DNA of 34,656 bases from NCBI GenBank assembly GCA_019323655.1, contig JAHWGX010000030.1, positions 1 through 34,656 of the forward strand. Direction: 5' to 3'. The stretch is from Candidatus Woesearchaeota archaeon (lineage in GTDB: Archaea; Nanobdellota; Nanobdellia; Woesearchaeales; GW2011-AR4). The notes under the pieces were generated by a model that searched no databases, was not told the DNA's origin, and saw only the letters and a program-made list of their open reading frames with translations. The position numbers were made by a program, and so were the translations under genes. This document shows, piece after piece, positions 11,301 to 16,067 of this stretch. Within the stretch, counting starts at the first letter, position 1; each line of letters starts with the position of its first letter.

Positions 11301-12163
11301 CTTTTAGCATAAGCGCAACCGGAGGATTTACAATGGATGTTTATTCCCCAATTCCAGGAACTTATGAAAGCAGAAGGGTTCCCTTCAGAATAAATTTAAG
11401 CAAAGAAGTTGAATTGCTGGAATACATTAACTACAATTATTCAAGGCCGTTCTGGAGAAGATTATGCACTGACTGCGATGAGTACGGAAATACAAGAATC
11501 AGGACGCAGTCATTGATGGAAGGGCAGAATGAACTAACCCTAAGAGCAACAGACGAATTCGGAACTGTTAATGAAACAAACATTTCAATAACTATCGACT
11601 CAAGATTCCCGAGAATCTTGAAAACAGAGCCAAGAAGAAATGCAGTAACTAATGGAGAAGGATTTTATATTAGATATACTGAAGACAACCTTAAGGAAGT
11701 TTCAGTTGACTGGGATACTAATTCAGGCCCGCCTGTAAATCTTACTGGCTGCACTGAATCCGGAACAAGAAAGGAATGTTATATTGACCTTAACTTAACC
11801 GATTACAATGGGGCAGAAATAGAATATTACTTTAATGTCTCTGATTATGTCAGAAGCGCTCTCTCAAGAAAAACAAAAGTTTTGGTTGACACAACACCGC
11901 CTGTTTTGGCTGTCACGCTTCCTGAAGACGGAAGCACAGTGGGAAGAAGAGTGCAGTTTAATATCTCTGTAAGCGAGGATGTCACACTGGAGTACAGCGA
12001 TAACGGCGGCCCTTTCAGAAGGTTGTGCAGCAGGTGCGATGAGTACGGGGAATCAAGGGCAAGGACTAAGTATCTCAGCCTGGGAAATCATGCCTTGACA
12101 ATAAGGGCAACAGACAAGGCAGGGCAGACTGACACTGAATTTATTAGCTTCAAGGTTGAGTAA
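2390..12163 (+). CDS. Giant secreted multidomain Cys-rich protein (beta-propeller/beta-helix/MopE repeats/Ig-like), 3257 aa
   Basis: Residues 1-28 form a signal peptide (basic start, hydrophobic core, cleavage likely after AFA). Residues ~30-350 look like a beta-propeller. Residues ~350-700 form a right-handed beta-helix (QNAINAAVNGDTVNVGDGAY, then repeated I-x-N-N turns). From ~720 to ~2510 runs a Cys/Asp region starting with a MopE-type motif (CDADGDGYGTD...INPGAAEICD) and rich in DNDCDGLxDCxDxDC units, including five tandem ~58-aa repeats. Residues ~2515-2690 are a second beta-helix (SIINAINHASNGATILVLNG). The rest is a series of Ig-like domains; two carry the motif RRLCxxCDEYG. No C-terminal membrane anchor is visible. 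Likely role: a cell-surface or secreted adhesin or metal-binding structural protein. Family names come from motif reading; function is inferred. Confidence 0.85.
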   Translation: MSKHKNLLRFLLMLSIFFIVGAGFAFADTIEVSQPNYLTTNNEYDRNPSIVYDGSDYWVFYTKGDDTSTSGVRGTYNPDGDTYVVYYKKASTIEGLSVAAETKLDLSDTGRPTNFDQRVVSAVVIGSDIYAFVSSGQSGTDRGLYYYKYNGAWAGPTTLIADATARGGHVNVVSDGTKAYIVWESSDGSSDFYTFDGTLSSKVDISTDNQPKISLMGNTLYVISIEDSTGDIEVYSSDKSAISWSSHSTAISGAGFYDPVIFNDGTNLYVVTAPWVAADRQYLIQSKYDGSWSVAKQVSYGGYGVTEWWDYWPIGYYDGSDLYIFFTTETSSPTYSDAEIAYVKMDWDLGNEHYFYIQNAINAAVNGDTVNVGDGAYIEDLVIPEGKNNLELVGAGQDVTTIQGIAATGAPNIQIHTVDGVKIHGFTIESPDLSDGSGSGGITFSGENIEIYDNKFISNFAHTNTYAIVMQTYRSQWVGEPWNLWKEHDVSGLNIHNNIFTDSGGSSDNGYYGIWINRDSGSGTATVKENTFSGTTRWGVVTERSNVLIQDNILDVTNGVRGGIAVMDFGDPNTNDPEYNGGFPRPQNNVQILGNTVKGFDGGSSWAGIVIGMPESDPDQDLANILVNYNAVQSNLRGIVVSSSADEVTVEYNEIAGNTYGLGNFDEDESVLDAENNYWGAADGPNAPGHNLGSGDSIAGDVDVCPFWDSYPGGSSTACDADGDGYGTDTDCDDTHADINPGAAEICDDSLDNDCDSLTDCEDHADCDGKLGPNTVECCTTAANCAQDDCVVESCAADECAYTNRAAGDDTECVDCEECDVAGGVCIGISAETGKNCDTDCYDCVSGSCDPVTEDNDGSCDDDCDSCIAGVCTLRLACDNAECVPGSQQACNAVGGDCAEADDDSAVCTNTQPSCFGAIFDGTLFFEAGNDDCCGDDANEYYSQGNDASQACCNTENECVIAGQCKGYAHTEGTLEVTCNDLTDNDCDGLTDCLDPDCVDADAIGPNGDECCSTVNDCPGNDASCKRCQADNECNPRPTSYICNTAYLCSDSAGGDNTYGMPDFKAPRQGLCDGQGNCDLTKTLTTICDLAKDTATEGTSLTICVDTELDCVNTCLDDLDNDADGCTDDVDADCGGDETICDGLDEDCDGVSDEDFDFDDCQEKCEAGAYVWAGNGGNLDCCGDDSLEGSPYEITETTCNDGKDNDCDGLIDCLDPDCAGLEGPNGDECCFVASSDCTQDDCVIESCGADNECEYENRAAGATDECGTCEECNVAGGDCTGITSDDGKDCDDDCTYCNAGSCVGRSMGDYTECTDCHACNALGGICTPWTADIGKNCNVDCYDCIAGTCMAMIEDNDGTCDDDCTKCDAGSCVLRDEDDNKEVSTTCYHCDGTHNNPQPDTGDNGINCLEDCTECVAGNCVARLFNDNIEISAPCYYCDGLNILSQPETGDDGWRCTDECTECTSGNCVARSQCDTVECDTGEYCDGTNANCIDPNENSQSGEDVCEICALKQHNYGEEWTFEALTTPSCCDNDANEYYVTHGVGQPACCDLASENCVDAGGVCRDEYPDEVTCDDIDNDCDGEIDEGCDDDDDDYCDIGMTTVGTPATCTSGGGDCDDSNGAVNPGVAEVCNGIDDDCDIGTQDGADEAWLGEVCDGADSDLCEEGIYSCTAGSQICSDNDAEHDLDLCNGIDDDCNAATPDGYDEPTLGEACDGLDSDLCQEGSIVCSVGLLECNDDDEEDDLDLCNGVDDDCNPATPDGSDKVWYGTACDGLDSDLCEEGIYDCIAGLKTCTDDTGNDLDLCDGDTNDDCNPATPDGYDESWYDDACDGLDSDLCEEGVFTCTDSVKTCTDDDEEHDLDLCNADTNDDCNALTPDGSGETWYNAPCDGADSDLCEEGLYECTIAGSQSCSDTTGDDIEVCDGIDNDCDAEIDEGFDDDDCEEKCGYTWTANGENLNCCGDDALEDSPYEVTETTCNDGNDNDCDGLIDCLDSDCIDANAIGPHGAECCSDENDCPGDSTTCKSCGVNNECDFETSSVRCNTAWKCSDSNGGDNAYDAPDYTRPSRGFCDGQGNCDWGTTSRPLCDLAEGASTEGNGLDICVDGQYSCADSCEDGIDNDADTCTDDVDADCGGDETICDDDTDNDCDGLTDCEDPDCVDALDGQSRKLCCSIVDDCTPDDCVVESCAVNECVYTNRSAGDDTECTIECHACNIAGGDCTGITEDNGKNCNDDCTYCNAGSCDPRGDGATEECGTCEQCQSGDCTGISAETGKNCDADCYDCDAGVCTPQTEDNDGTCDDDCDSCIAGECIPRSVCDNTECTGQQACNADGGDCIGPDSDEVVCEGTTLGCWNSIFNSLANFEWGNPSCCGDDANEYYVTNGVGQPACCGLASENCVDAGGVCRDEYPNEITCDDGFDNDCDGLTDTTDQDCFVCNPGENRDCSKQAGVCVGSQETCTEQGQWPGCSDINYSTWNPNYEINEGSCSDGMDNDCDGDIDFNDFDCLNLYYVCQPTDSCTYDSIINAINHASNGATILVLNGTYNENVIIDKEITLKGSGYSSTATINCSDGGTGITINASSIVEGFEIKNCEIGINISADNTIVRNNSINNNTRGIRVDNAVDNLINYNLIYDNVNYGLRNHDDEEVNAEYNWWVDCTGPYHDPLNPSGTGNEVRGNVDFDPWLGVCIENKKDISCAFETDDITLSADVNGSQIDSVWMSYNINGTNYNGTATKGFGTEYSYTIPSSELVGGQNVTWNVYATDPLGVYNNSWQTFYVRNRTSLIVDPATPDGLAGWYVTEPLFTLTKDETGGNIYYMWDSKPVEYTGPFRLENIPNLPVESAGTLELNWWTDFDECTPEEDEEIQTEIFYVDLKSPEINELTPENGSVVYNNQKPNISALLTEVYQSNSGINQSTIIMKVDGSPVPHYNTTENHLDARVWYIPTSDLGIGQHTVTINVTDIAGRSSETTWPFSISATGGFTMDVYSPIPGTYESRRVPFRINLSKEVELLEYINYNYSRPFWRRLCTDCDEYGNTRIRTQSLMEGQNELTLRATDEFGTVNETNISITIDSRFPRILKTEPRRNAVTNGEGFYIRYTEDNLKEVSVDWDTNSGPPVNLTGCTESGTRKECYIDLNLTDYNGAEIEYYFNVSDYVRSALSRKTKVLVDTTPPVLAVTLPEDGSTVGRRVQFNISVSEDVTLEYSDNGGPFRRLCSRCDEYGESRARTKYLSLGNHALTIRATDKAGQTDTEFISFKVE
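5765..5816 (+). repeat. 52-base exact internal repeat, copy 1 (copy 2 at 8762-8813)
   Basis: Bases 5765-5816 and 8762-8813 are identical and encode CTDDVDADCGGDETICD. They sit inside a wider duplicated block (about 5398-5830 and 8395-8830) whose protein sequence is recognisably the same (CNTAxxCSDSxGGDN, CDGQGNCD) though more diverged. Confidence 0.8.
6989..7095 (+). repeat. Long internal direct repeat, copy 1 (copy 2 at 9509-9615)
   Basis: This 107-base stretch recurs exactly 2,520 bases downstream (9509-9615) with three differences by eye. It encodes DANEYYVT-x-GVGQPACC-x-LASENCVDAGGVCRDEYP. Near identity of the bases, while flanks have drifted, suggests recent duplication or gene conversion. 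Confidence 0.8.
7276..8160 (+). repeat. Five tandem ~58-aa Cys/Asp repeats inside the giant gene
   Basis: Units begin near 7279, 7456, 7629, 7800 and 7977, with a period of about 171-177 bases. Each reads roughly LCNGxDDDCN-A-TPDG-x-W-x-x-CDGxDSDLCEEGxYxC-x-C. The phrase CDGLDSDLC(E/Q)EG is nearly invariant. The repeats are in frame and protein-level, so this is repeat expansion of the coding sequence. It is not a CRISPR or a satellite. Confidence 0.85.
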
Positions 12164-12199
12164 ATTTTTAAAAGAAAATTTTTCTTAAAAAACGAAAGA

Positions 12200-12245
12200 T
12201 TTATATATAGTATAAATTTATACTATAGCATAAACTTATAGGTGA
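12200..12245 (+). promoter_or_regulatory. TATA box overlapped by a 22-bp perfect palindrome (probable operator)
   Basis: A TATA box TTTATATA lies at 12200-12207. Bases 12206-12227 form a perfect 22-bp palindrome whose core is AGTATAAATTTATACT. It starts within the TATA box and covers the predicted start of transcription, as expected of an operator for the downstream DNA-binding antitoxin. GGTGA (12241-12245) is the Shine-Dalgarno for the ATG at 12252. Confidence 0.6.
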
Positions 12246-12251
12246 ATGAAG

Positions 12252-12521
12252 ATGCAGGAAGAAGTGTTACACTTTCCAAGGCTTGATACCATTTTAAGCG
12301 TAGAAAAGATAATTAAAAATGCAAAAGATCCTCTGTCAAAGAATGGGATAGACAGAAGGCTGGCAAAAAAAATAATGAGGCCGACGCTAAATCTTATTTT
12401 AAGGTATCTTGAGGAAAGCGGAAAGATAGCAATTCTAAAGGAGGGAATAATCTGGATTTACAGGGAGGACATAAGCGAAAAGCTGAAATCAAAACTAAAA
12501 AAAAGCGTAGCAGTGATGTGA
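12252..12521 (+). CDS. Small winged-helix-like antitoxin candidate
   Basis: 89 aa from the ATG at 12252; an upstream in-frame ATG at 12246 directly abuts the GGTGA ribosome site, so 12252 fits better. The protein (FPRLDTILSVEKIIK..., ending in LEESGKIAILKEGIIWIYRED) is charged and helical with a final beta-hairpin, like the small archaeal winged-helix proteins found before RelE-like toxins. It is separated from the next gene by one base, so the two are translated together. A 22-bp palindrome over the promoter suggests autorepression. The assignment as antitoxin rests mainly on context; a stand-alone transcription regulator is the alternative. Confidence 0.6.
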   Translation: MQEEVLHFPRLDTILSVEKIIKNAKDPLSKNGIDRRLAKKIMRPTLNLILRYLEESGKIAILKEGIIWIYREDISEKLKSKLKKSVAVM

Positions 12522-12522
12522 T

Positions 12523-12891
12523 ATGGGCAGGGATATCATAGTGCAGTTTGACCAAGACGCATTTAAAGAATATAAAGAGCTTCAGGAATTAGTCGCTGAG
12601 GGAAAGGCTGCAAAAGGCAAGCCTACCTATTCACAATTATTGTCTTCTGTCAACAACGCTATAAGGAATGTAAAGGCAAACCCTTATTATGGCGATCTGA
12701 TACCGAGAAAATATATTTCTAAGGGAGTGATAAACAGATACGGAACCGATAAGATATTCAGAGTTGAGCTGGTAGGTTACTGGAGATTATTGTACACTTT
12801 AATAGGAGAGGAAATCAGGATTATTGCGTTTATTCTTGAGTTTATGAACCATGAGAGGTACAATAAATTATTCGGATACAGGAAAAAATAA
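12523..12891 (+). CDS. RelE/ParE-like toxin
   Basis: 122 aa. The C-terminal part reads FRVELVGYWRLLYTLIGEEIRIIAFILEFMNHERYNKLFGYRKK, typical of archaeal RelE/ParE-fold proteins: a Y/F-R-V-E-L strand, the WRLLYT strand, an I-x-I-IAFILE strand and a closing H-x-x-Y-x-K-x-F-GY. RelE-family toxins cut mRNA in the ribosome. The gene follows its presumed antitoxin by one base. Its last ~115 bases are overlapped on the other strand by the open tail of a HEPN gene. Catalytic residues of RelE vary, so activity cannot be judged from sequence. Confidence 0.65.
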   Translation: MGRDIIVQFDQDAFKEYKELQELVAEGKAAKGKPTYSQLLSSVNNAIRNVKANPYYGDLIPRKYISKGVINRYGTDKIFRVELVGYWRLLYTLIGEEIRIIAFILEFMNHERYNKLFGYRKK

Positions 12892-13295
12892 CACTTAATT
12901 TTTTTGCTTAAATTTTTTTCTGCCAGCTTAATTGCCGAATCTGCATCTGAATCATCGCAGCCTCTGCCGTAATACTTGATGCCGTTGCGTATCTTTCTGA
13001 ATCTGTCCAGATCCATAACATCCTGCTCGTTAAACCCCCTCTTGATTAGATAAACAATTGACGCCTCATGGGAAAATGACTTGAAGCCGTCAAGATAAAG
13101 AATGGAGTCAGCCGCTTCTCTCATAGCTTCATACGCATTTTCAAGGACATATTTTGGCTTGGCTTTTTGCAGTAAACCCTTAGACAGTTCAAGGCGCTCT
13201 AAGCACTCTTTGAAAGTAGCTTCAGACAGATTCTTGTCTGGGATTTGTTTTTTTACATCTCCCCTGTTTAAAAAGAATTCAAACTCTTTCACCAC
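12777..13295 (-). CDS. HEPN-domain toxin candidate of an MNT/HEPN pair, with antisense C-terminal tail
   Basis: 172 aa from GTG at 13295, which overlaps the stop of the upstream nucleotidyltransferase (GTGGTGA). The helical body carries the HEPN signature near residues 95-110, FRKIRNGIKYYG. In active HepT-type RNases this is R-N-x3-H, but here the final residue is Tyr. HEPN proteins of these pairs act as toxins or as partners modified by the nucleotidyltransferase. Homologous proteins normally stop soon after the helix corresponding to SAIKLAEKNL. Here the frame continues about 40 residues (KCYFFLYPNNLLYL...) antisense to the RelE-like gene. A one-base slip in the A-run near 12905 would create an immediate stop, so the tail may be an error or recent extension. 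Confidence 0.7.
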   Translation of the reverse strand: MVKEFEFFLNRGDVKKQIPDKNLSEATFKECLERLELSKGLLQKAKPKYVLENAYEAMREAADSILYLDGFKSFSHEASIVYLIKRGFNEQDVMDLDRFRKIRNGIKYYGRGCDDSDADSAIKLAEKNLSKKIKCYFFLYPNNLLYLSWFINSRINAIILISSPIKVYNNLQ

Positions 13296-13807
13296 GACCC
13301 CTCCAAAACAATCCCATTGGCAAGGTTCGCCTTAAATTCGCCGCTTACCTTGCCTAAGTCGACTTCATGGATGCTTATCCCCCTTTTTAGGATTTTCCCG
13401 TACTTTTCAAGATCCAAGCTTAATTTTTTCTTTGTAATTACTGCTATGTCTATATCTGACTTTTCTATATCATCCCCTCTGGAAAAGCTTCCGAATAATA
13501 CAATATTCCTGGGATGGTTGTAAGCATTCGAAAGGCAGTTAACAATTCCCGAAGCATAGATTTTTTCAAGGTTATGCAAACGCTTATGCCTTATAAAGTC
13601 AATGTTTTCCCTGTTGGCAGATACTTTAGTTAGGACATTCCCCTTAGTTTTTATGATTAGCTTTTCTTTGGACAGGGCATCGGTTGAGGAGATTATTGTG
13701 TGCATTGAGAGTTTCAGCAGTCTGGACAGCTCCCTAAGGTGAAACTCCCTTGAGGGATTATCAAAAAATATTTCCAAAACCCTTTGAGTGGTAGATTTTT
13801 CTATCAT
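13289..13807 (-). CDS. Nucleotidyltransferase (MNT) with N-terminal winged helix, antitoxin-type
   Basis: 172 aa. Residues ~1-70 form a winged helix (TQRVLEIFFDNPSREFHLRELSRLL...). Residues ~100-125 carry the minimal nucleotidyltransferase motif GSFSRGDD-x-x-x-SDIDIAV, with the two metal-binding Asp residues. MNT proteins paired with HEPN toxins transfer AMP to the toxin and neutralise it (type VII systems); this is family knowledge. The gene overlaps the HEPN gene by seven bases. The winged helix suggests that it also binds DNA, and palindromes overlie its promoter and start codon. Confidence 0.75.
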   Translation of the reverse strand: MIEKSTTQRVLEIFFDNPSREFHLRELSRLLKLSMHTIISSTDALSKEKLIIKTKGNVLTKVSANRENIDFIRHKRLHNLEKIYASGIVNCLSNAYNHPRNIVLFGSFSRGDDIEKSDIDIAVITKKKLSLDLEKYGKILKRGISIHEVDLGKVSGEFKANLANGIVLEGSW

Positions 13808-13840
13808 TTGATAGATAAAAATACCAAGTGGTATTTAAAT
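13801..13840 (-). promoter_or_regulatory. Promoter and two palindromic operator candidates of the MNT/HEPN operon
   Basis: Two inverted repeats precede the gene: CTATCATTTGATAG (13801-13814), which contains the start codon, and AAATACCAAGTGGTATTT (13819-13836), which overlaps the minus-strand TATA-like sequence TTTAAATA (13832-13839). Further half sites (CTATCGG at 13841, TGATAG at 13857) lie just upstream. Location over TATA box and start codon suggests autorepression by the winged-helix N-terminus. Confidence 0.5.
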
Positions 13841-14015
13841 CTATCGGTAATTTGCATGATAGGGCCATAGCCTGCTCCGCCTGCATTTTTCACCGCCTGC
13901 CAATATTAAAAATCTCAATTTTATTTAAAAAAATTTATAAAGAATTGATTAAGGTAGAATGATAAGGAAACTTATAATGCTGAACAAAGCAAGATTGGTT
14001 TTTTAAAACACATTG

Positions 14016-14510
14016 CTATATTACTGTTGCGTATATTTCCCCTTTAACTTCGTGGATATATTCGGAGCTGGACGCTGACAGGTAATAGCTGACTGTCACA
14101 TAAACTTTTCCCTTTTCTTCTGCAGTAAATCCCGCAGCATCATAATTGCAGACAGACCATACAAAAGTTTCGCTGTTTCCGGTGAGCCACTCTCCTGGAT
14201 CTTCAGGTAGAGTACCGCAATCAAGTGGGGCTACACCACTACTTTCAACAACAATGCTGTCTATAGTTATAGTTTCCCCAATATTATTTGTTAATTTAAG
14301 CCTGAACACACCCTCCTTGGGGTTGTCCAATGTATCCAATGCAAAATCCTCGCATATGAACTCGCTGCCGAAACTGCATCTTTCAGGAAGCAATTTGCTC
14401 GGGCTTAGGATTCCAAAATAGCTTAATGCGCTGATCATAATTAAAATAACCAGTATAGCCCAGCCATAAGTGGTTAAGAACTCCAACGCTACTTGTGATT
14501 TTTTGCGCAC
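14016..14510 (-). CDS. Class III signal peptide (type IV pilin-like) protein, paralog 1
   Basis: 164 aa from GTG at 14510, preceded by GAGG with 6-base spacing. The N-terminus MRKKSQVALEFLTTYGWAI followed by a hydrophobic helix is a class III signal peptide: basic residues, then Q-V-A-L-E-F-L, cleaved before the Q by an archaeal prepilin peptidase. The remainder (~40-164) is a beta-rich globular domain with several Cys. It is paralogous to the protein at 14658-15173: both share ILSPSKLLP-(E/D)-RC-(S/N)-FG and the ending EVKGEIYATV / KVNGEIFATV. Likely role: surface pilus or pilus-like subunit. No assembly ATPase or platform gene is in the window. Confidence 0.75.
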   Translation of the reverse strand: MRKKSQVALEFLTTYGWAILVILIMISALSYFGILSPSKLLPERCSFGSEFICEDFALDTLDNPKEGVFRLKLTNNIGETITIDSIVVESSGVAPLDCGTLPEDPGEWLTGNSETFVWSVCNYDAAGFTAEEKGKVYVTVSYYLSASSSEYIHEVKGEIYATVI

Positions 14511-14657
14511 TTTGGCCTCTTTTTAAAATGTCTTTAATCCCTTAACATTTGAGTGAAAATATTTAAACCTTTCGAAACTGAATTCTTTATTTTGTTGCCG
14601 AAGGCAACGGAATTATTTTTGTTTGCCCAACTTTTTCCTGAAAGTGTATTCATGTGA
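14511..14657 (-). repeat. Intergenic element with hairpin GTTGCC-GAA-GGCAAC, copy 1
   Basis: Perfect hairpin GTTGCCGAAGGCAAC at 14594-14608 within a ~55-base motif that recurs at 17299-17350: the hairpin, then an AT-rich stretch, then CTTTTT..TGAAAGTGT. Both copies sit about 50-65 bases after the stop codon of a minus-strand gene, so a 3'-end or terminator-like role is possible. The minus-strand RNA has no U-run after the hairpin, which argues against a classical terminator. Confidence 0.65.
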
Positions 14658-15173
14658 TCAGGTGACTGTAGCAAAGATTTCTCCATTAACCTTGTGCGTA
14701 TAGGCTTCCCCGCTTTTAACCGCATAGTAATCAATACTAATCAAAACCTTGCCTTTCTCCCCCACGACAAAGCCTGCTTGCTCAGTAAGGCACCCTAAGA
14801 AAACAAACTCTCTTATAGAGCCAGGAGACCATACAACTGATTCGGGGATCATAAAAACCTTAGGAACTTCAGGAAACTCAGGAACGTCAGGGCATAAAGC
14901 GCCCATGGTAGGCGTATTTATTCTTAGCGACTCTTCTACTACGGTGATAGGCTCTCCAAGATTATTTGTAAGCCTTAGCCTGACAGAGTTTGATGTGTCT
15001 GATATCTGGAAATCATTGCATTCAAACTCCACTCCGAAATTGCACCTGTCAGGCAATAGCTTGCTGGGGCTTAATATCCCAAAATAAGTCAATGTGCTTA
15101 TCATTACCAAAATAACCAGGAAAGCCCAGCCATAGGTTGTTAAAAACTCAAAAGCAATTTGCCCTTTCTTCAT
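14658..15173 (-). CDS. Class III signal peptide (type IV pilin-like) protein, paralog 2
   Basis: 171 aa. The N-terminus MKKGQIAFEFLTTYGWAFLV is a class III signal peptide with its hydrophobic helix, followed by TYFGILSPSKLLPDRCNFGVEFECNDF and a beta-rich domain with conserved Cys. Its start ATG overlaps the stop TGA of the small membrane protein upstream (ATGA), so the two are translationally coupled. Paralogous to 14016-14510; tandem pilin pairs usually form a major/minor set, though which is which cannot be seen. Confidence 0.75.
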   Translation of the reverse strand: MKKGQIAFEFLTTYGWAFLVILVMISTLTYFGILSPSKLLPDRCNFGVEFECNDFQISDTSNSVRLRLTNNLGEPITVVEESLRINTPTMGALCPDVPEFPEVPKVFMIPESVVWSPGSIREFVFLGCLTEQAGFVVGEKGKVLISIDYYAVKSGEAYTHKVNGEIFATVT

Positions 15174-15403
15174 TTCTTTTTGCCTCTCTTCGTTTTGAAT
15201 TTCAAAATATCCATTACCTCCAACAGCAGGCTTATTGCCGCCAAAAGAAGAATAATGCTTATGAGTATCAAAGCAAGCTTTACAGCCTCTAAATCCACCA
15301 CCAGCAGGTTTGCTGCCAGGAAGTCCCCCAGAAACAGCCCAATAACAAGAGAAACGCTAACCACTAAAGTTAGAAAGACTTTATGATGCTTATGGTTTAT
15401 CAT
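15170..15403 (-). CDS. Small two-helix membrane protein
   Basis: 77 aa from the ATG at 15403, with GAGGTG six bases upstream; the in-frame GTG at 15412 lies within this ribosome site and is less likely. Two hydrophobic segments (VFLTLVVSVSLVIGLFLGDFLA and LALILISIILLLAAISLLLEV) are followed by a basic tail (KFKTKRGKKK). No known family is recognised. It overlaps the downstream pilin-like gene by four bases, so a role in pilin membrane insertion or assembly is possible but unproven. A TATA-like box (15442-15450 on the other strand) lies at the expected distance. Confidence 0.6.
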   Translation of the reverse strand: MINHKHHKVFLTLVVSVSLVIGLFLGDFLAANLLVVDLEAVKLALILISIILLLAAISLLLEVMDILKFKTKRGKKK

Positions 15404-15495
15404 ATTAAACACCTCTTTTTAGGTTATCCTTTCTTACAGAGTTTATATAATTTTCCTTTGCGAAAAACCAAAATATTAAATATCAAGACAATTTC

Positions 15496-16005
15496 ATGAA
15501 AAACATGGATGATGCCGGAGTAAAAAAGAGGAAGGCATTTTTCGTGCAGGCTTCTGTACTGAAAAGGATTGGCGCGTTTTTAATAGACCTCCTCATTATA
15601 AACTGGATAATACTTATTCCGTTCAGGGAGATTTTCACCAGCATAATTCCTGAAGCAGGGTCGTTTTCCAAGACCCTTGACCTTTTAAGCAGCAGCGCAG
15701 AGTATAACGCATTCATTACAGTTTTGATGGTTCTAATAGCCTTTTTGGCAATTTTATATTTCATGATTCTGGAGAAAAAATTGAGGCAGACTGTAGGCAA
15801 GATGATATTTAACCTGCATGTGGAAGGCCAGAACAAGGGCTTAAGCTACTGGCAGCTCTTTGTAAGAAGCATGTTCTTAATTCCGGTATTTCCCTTTGTT
15901 TTGCTGTGGTTTATAGACCCCGTAGTAATGCTCTTTACAAAAGAAAACCAAAGGCTGTCGGAAATATTAAGCAGGACAAAAGTTGTTGAAAAATACAAAA
16001 TTTAA
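15496..16005 (+). CDS. RDD-family membrane protein
   Basis: 169 aa. Residues ~17-35 read SVLKRIGAFLIDLLIINWI, the R and D pattern of the RDD family. Two further hydrophobic segments follow (FITVLMVLIAFLAILYFMIL and MFLIPVFPFVLLWFIDPVVMLF), with the usual R-Q-T-x-G-K-M motif between them. The family's transport role is poorly defined. AT-rich TATA-like sequence ATATTAAATA (15473-15482) lies close upstream, so the mRNA may be nearly leaderless. sppA follows on the same strand after 62 bases; co-transcription is possible. Confidence 0.75.
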   Translation: MKNMDDAGVKKRKAFFVQASVLKRIGAFLIDLLIINWIILIPFREIFTSIIPEAGSFSKTLDLLSSSAEYNAFITVLMVLIAFLAILYFMILEKKLRQTVGKMIFNLHVEGQNKGLSYWQLFVRSMFLIPVFPFVLLWFIDPVVMLFTKENQRLSEILSRTKVVEKYKI

Positions 16006-16067
16006 AAAACAATGAAGTAATAAAAGCCTGAATACAATAAAAATTAAAATCAGATAATCAAAAAACA

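Noticed and set aside
14594..14608. GTTGCC hairpin as an intrinsic terminator
   Set aside because: The minus-strand RNA has no U-run after the stem; an archaeal terminator would be expected to have one. Kept as a repeat only.
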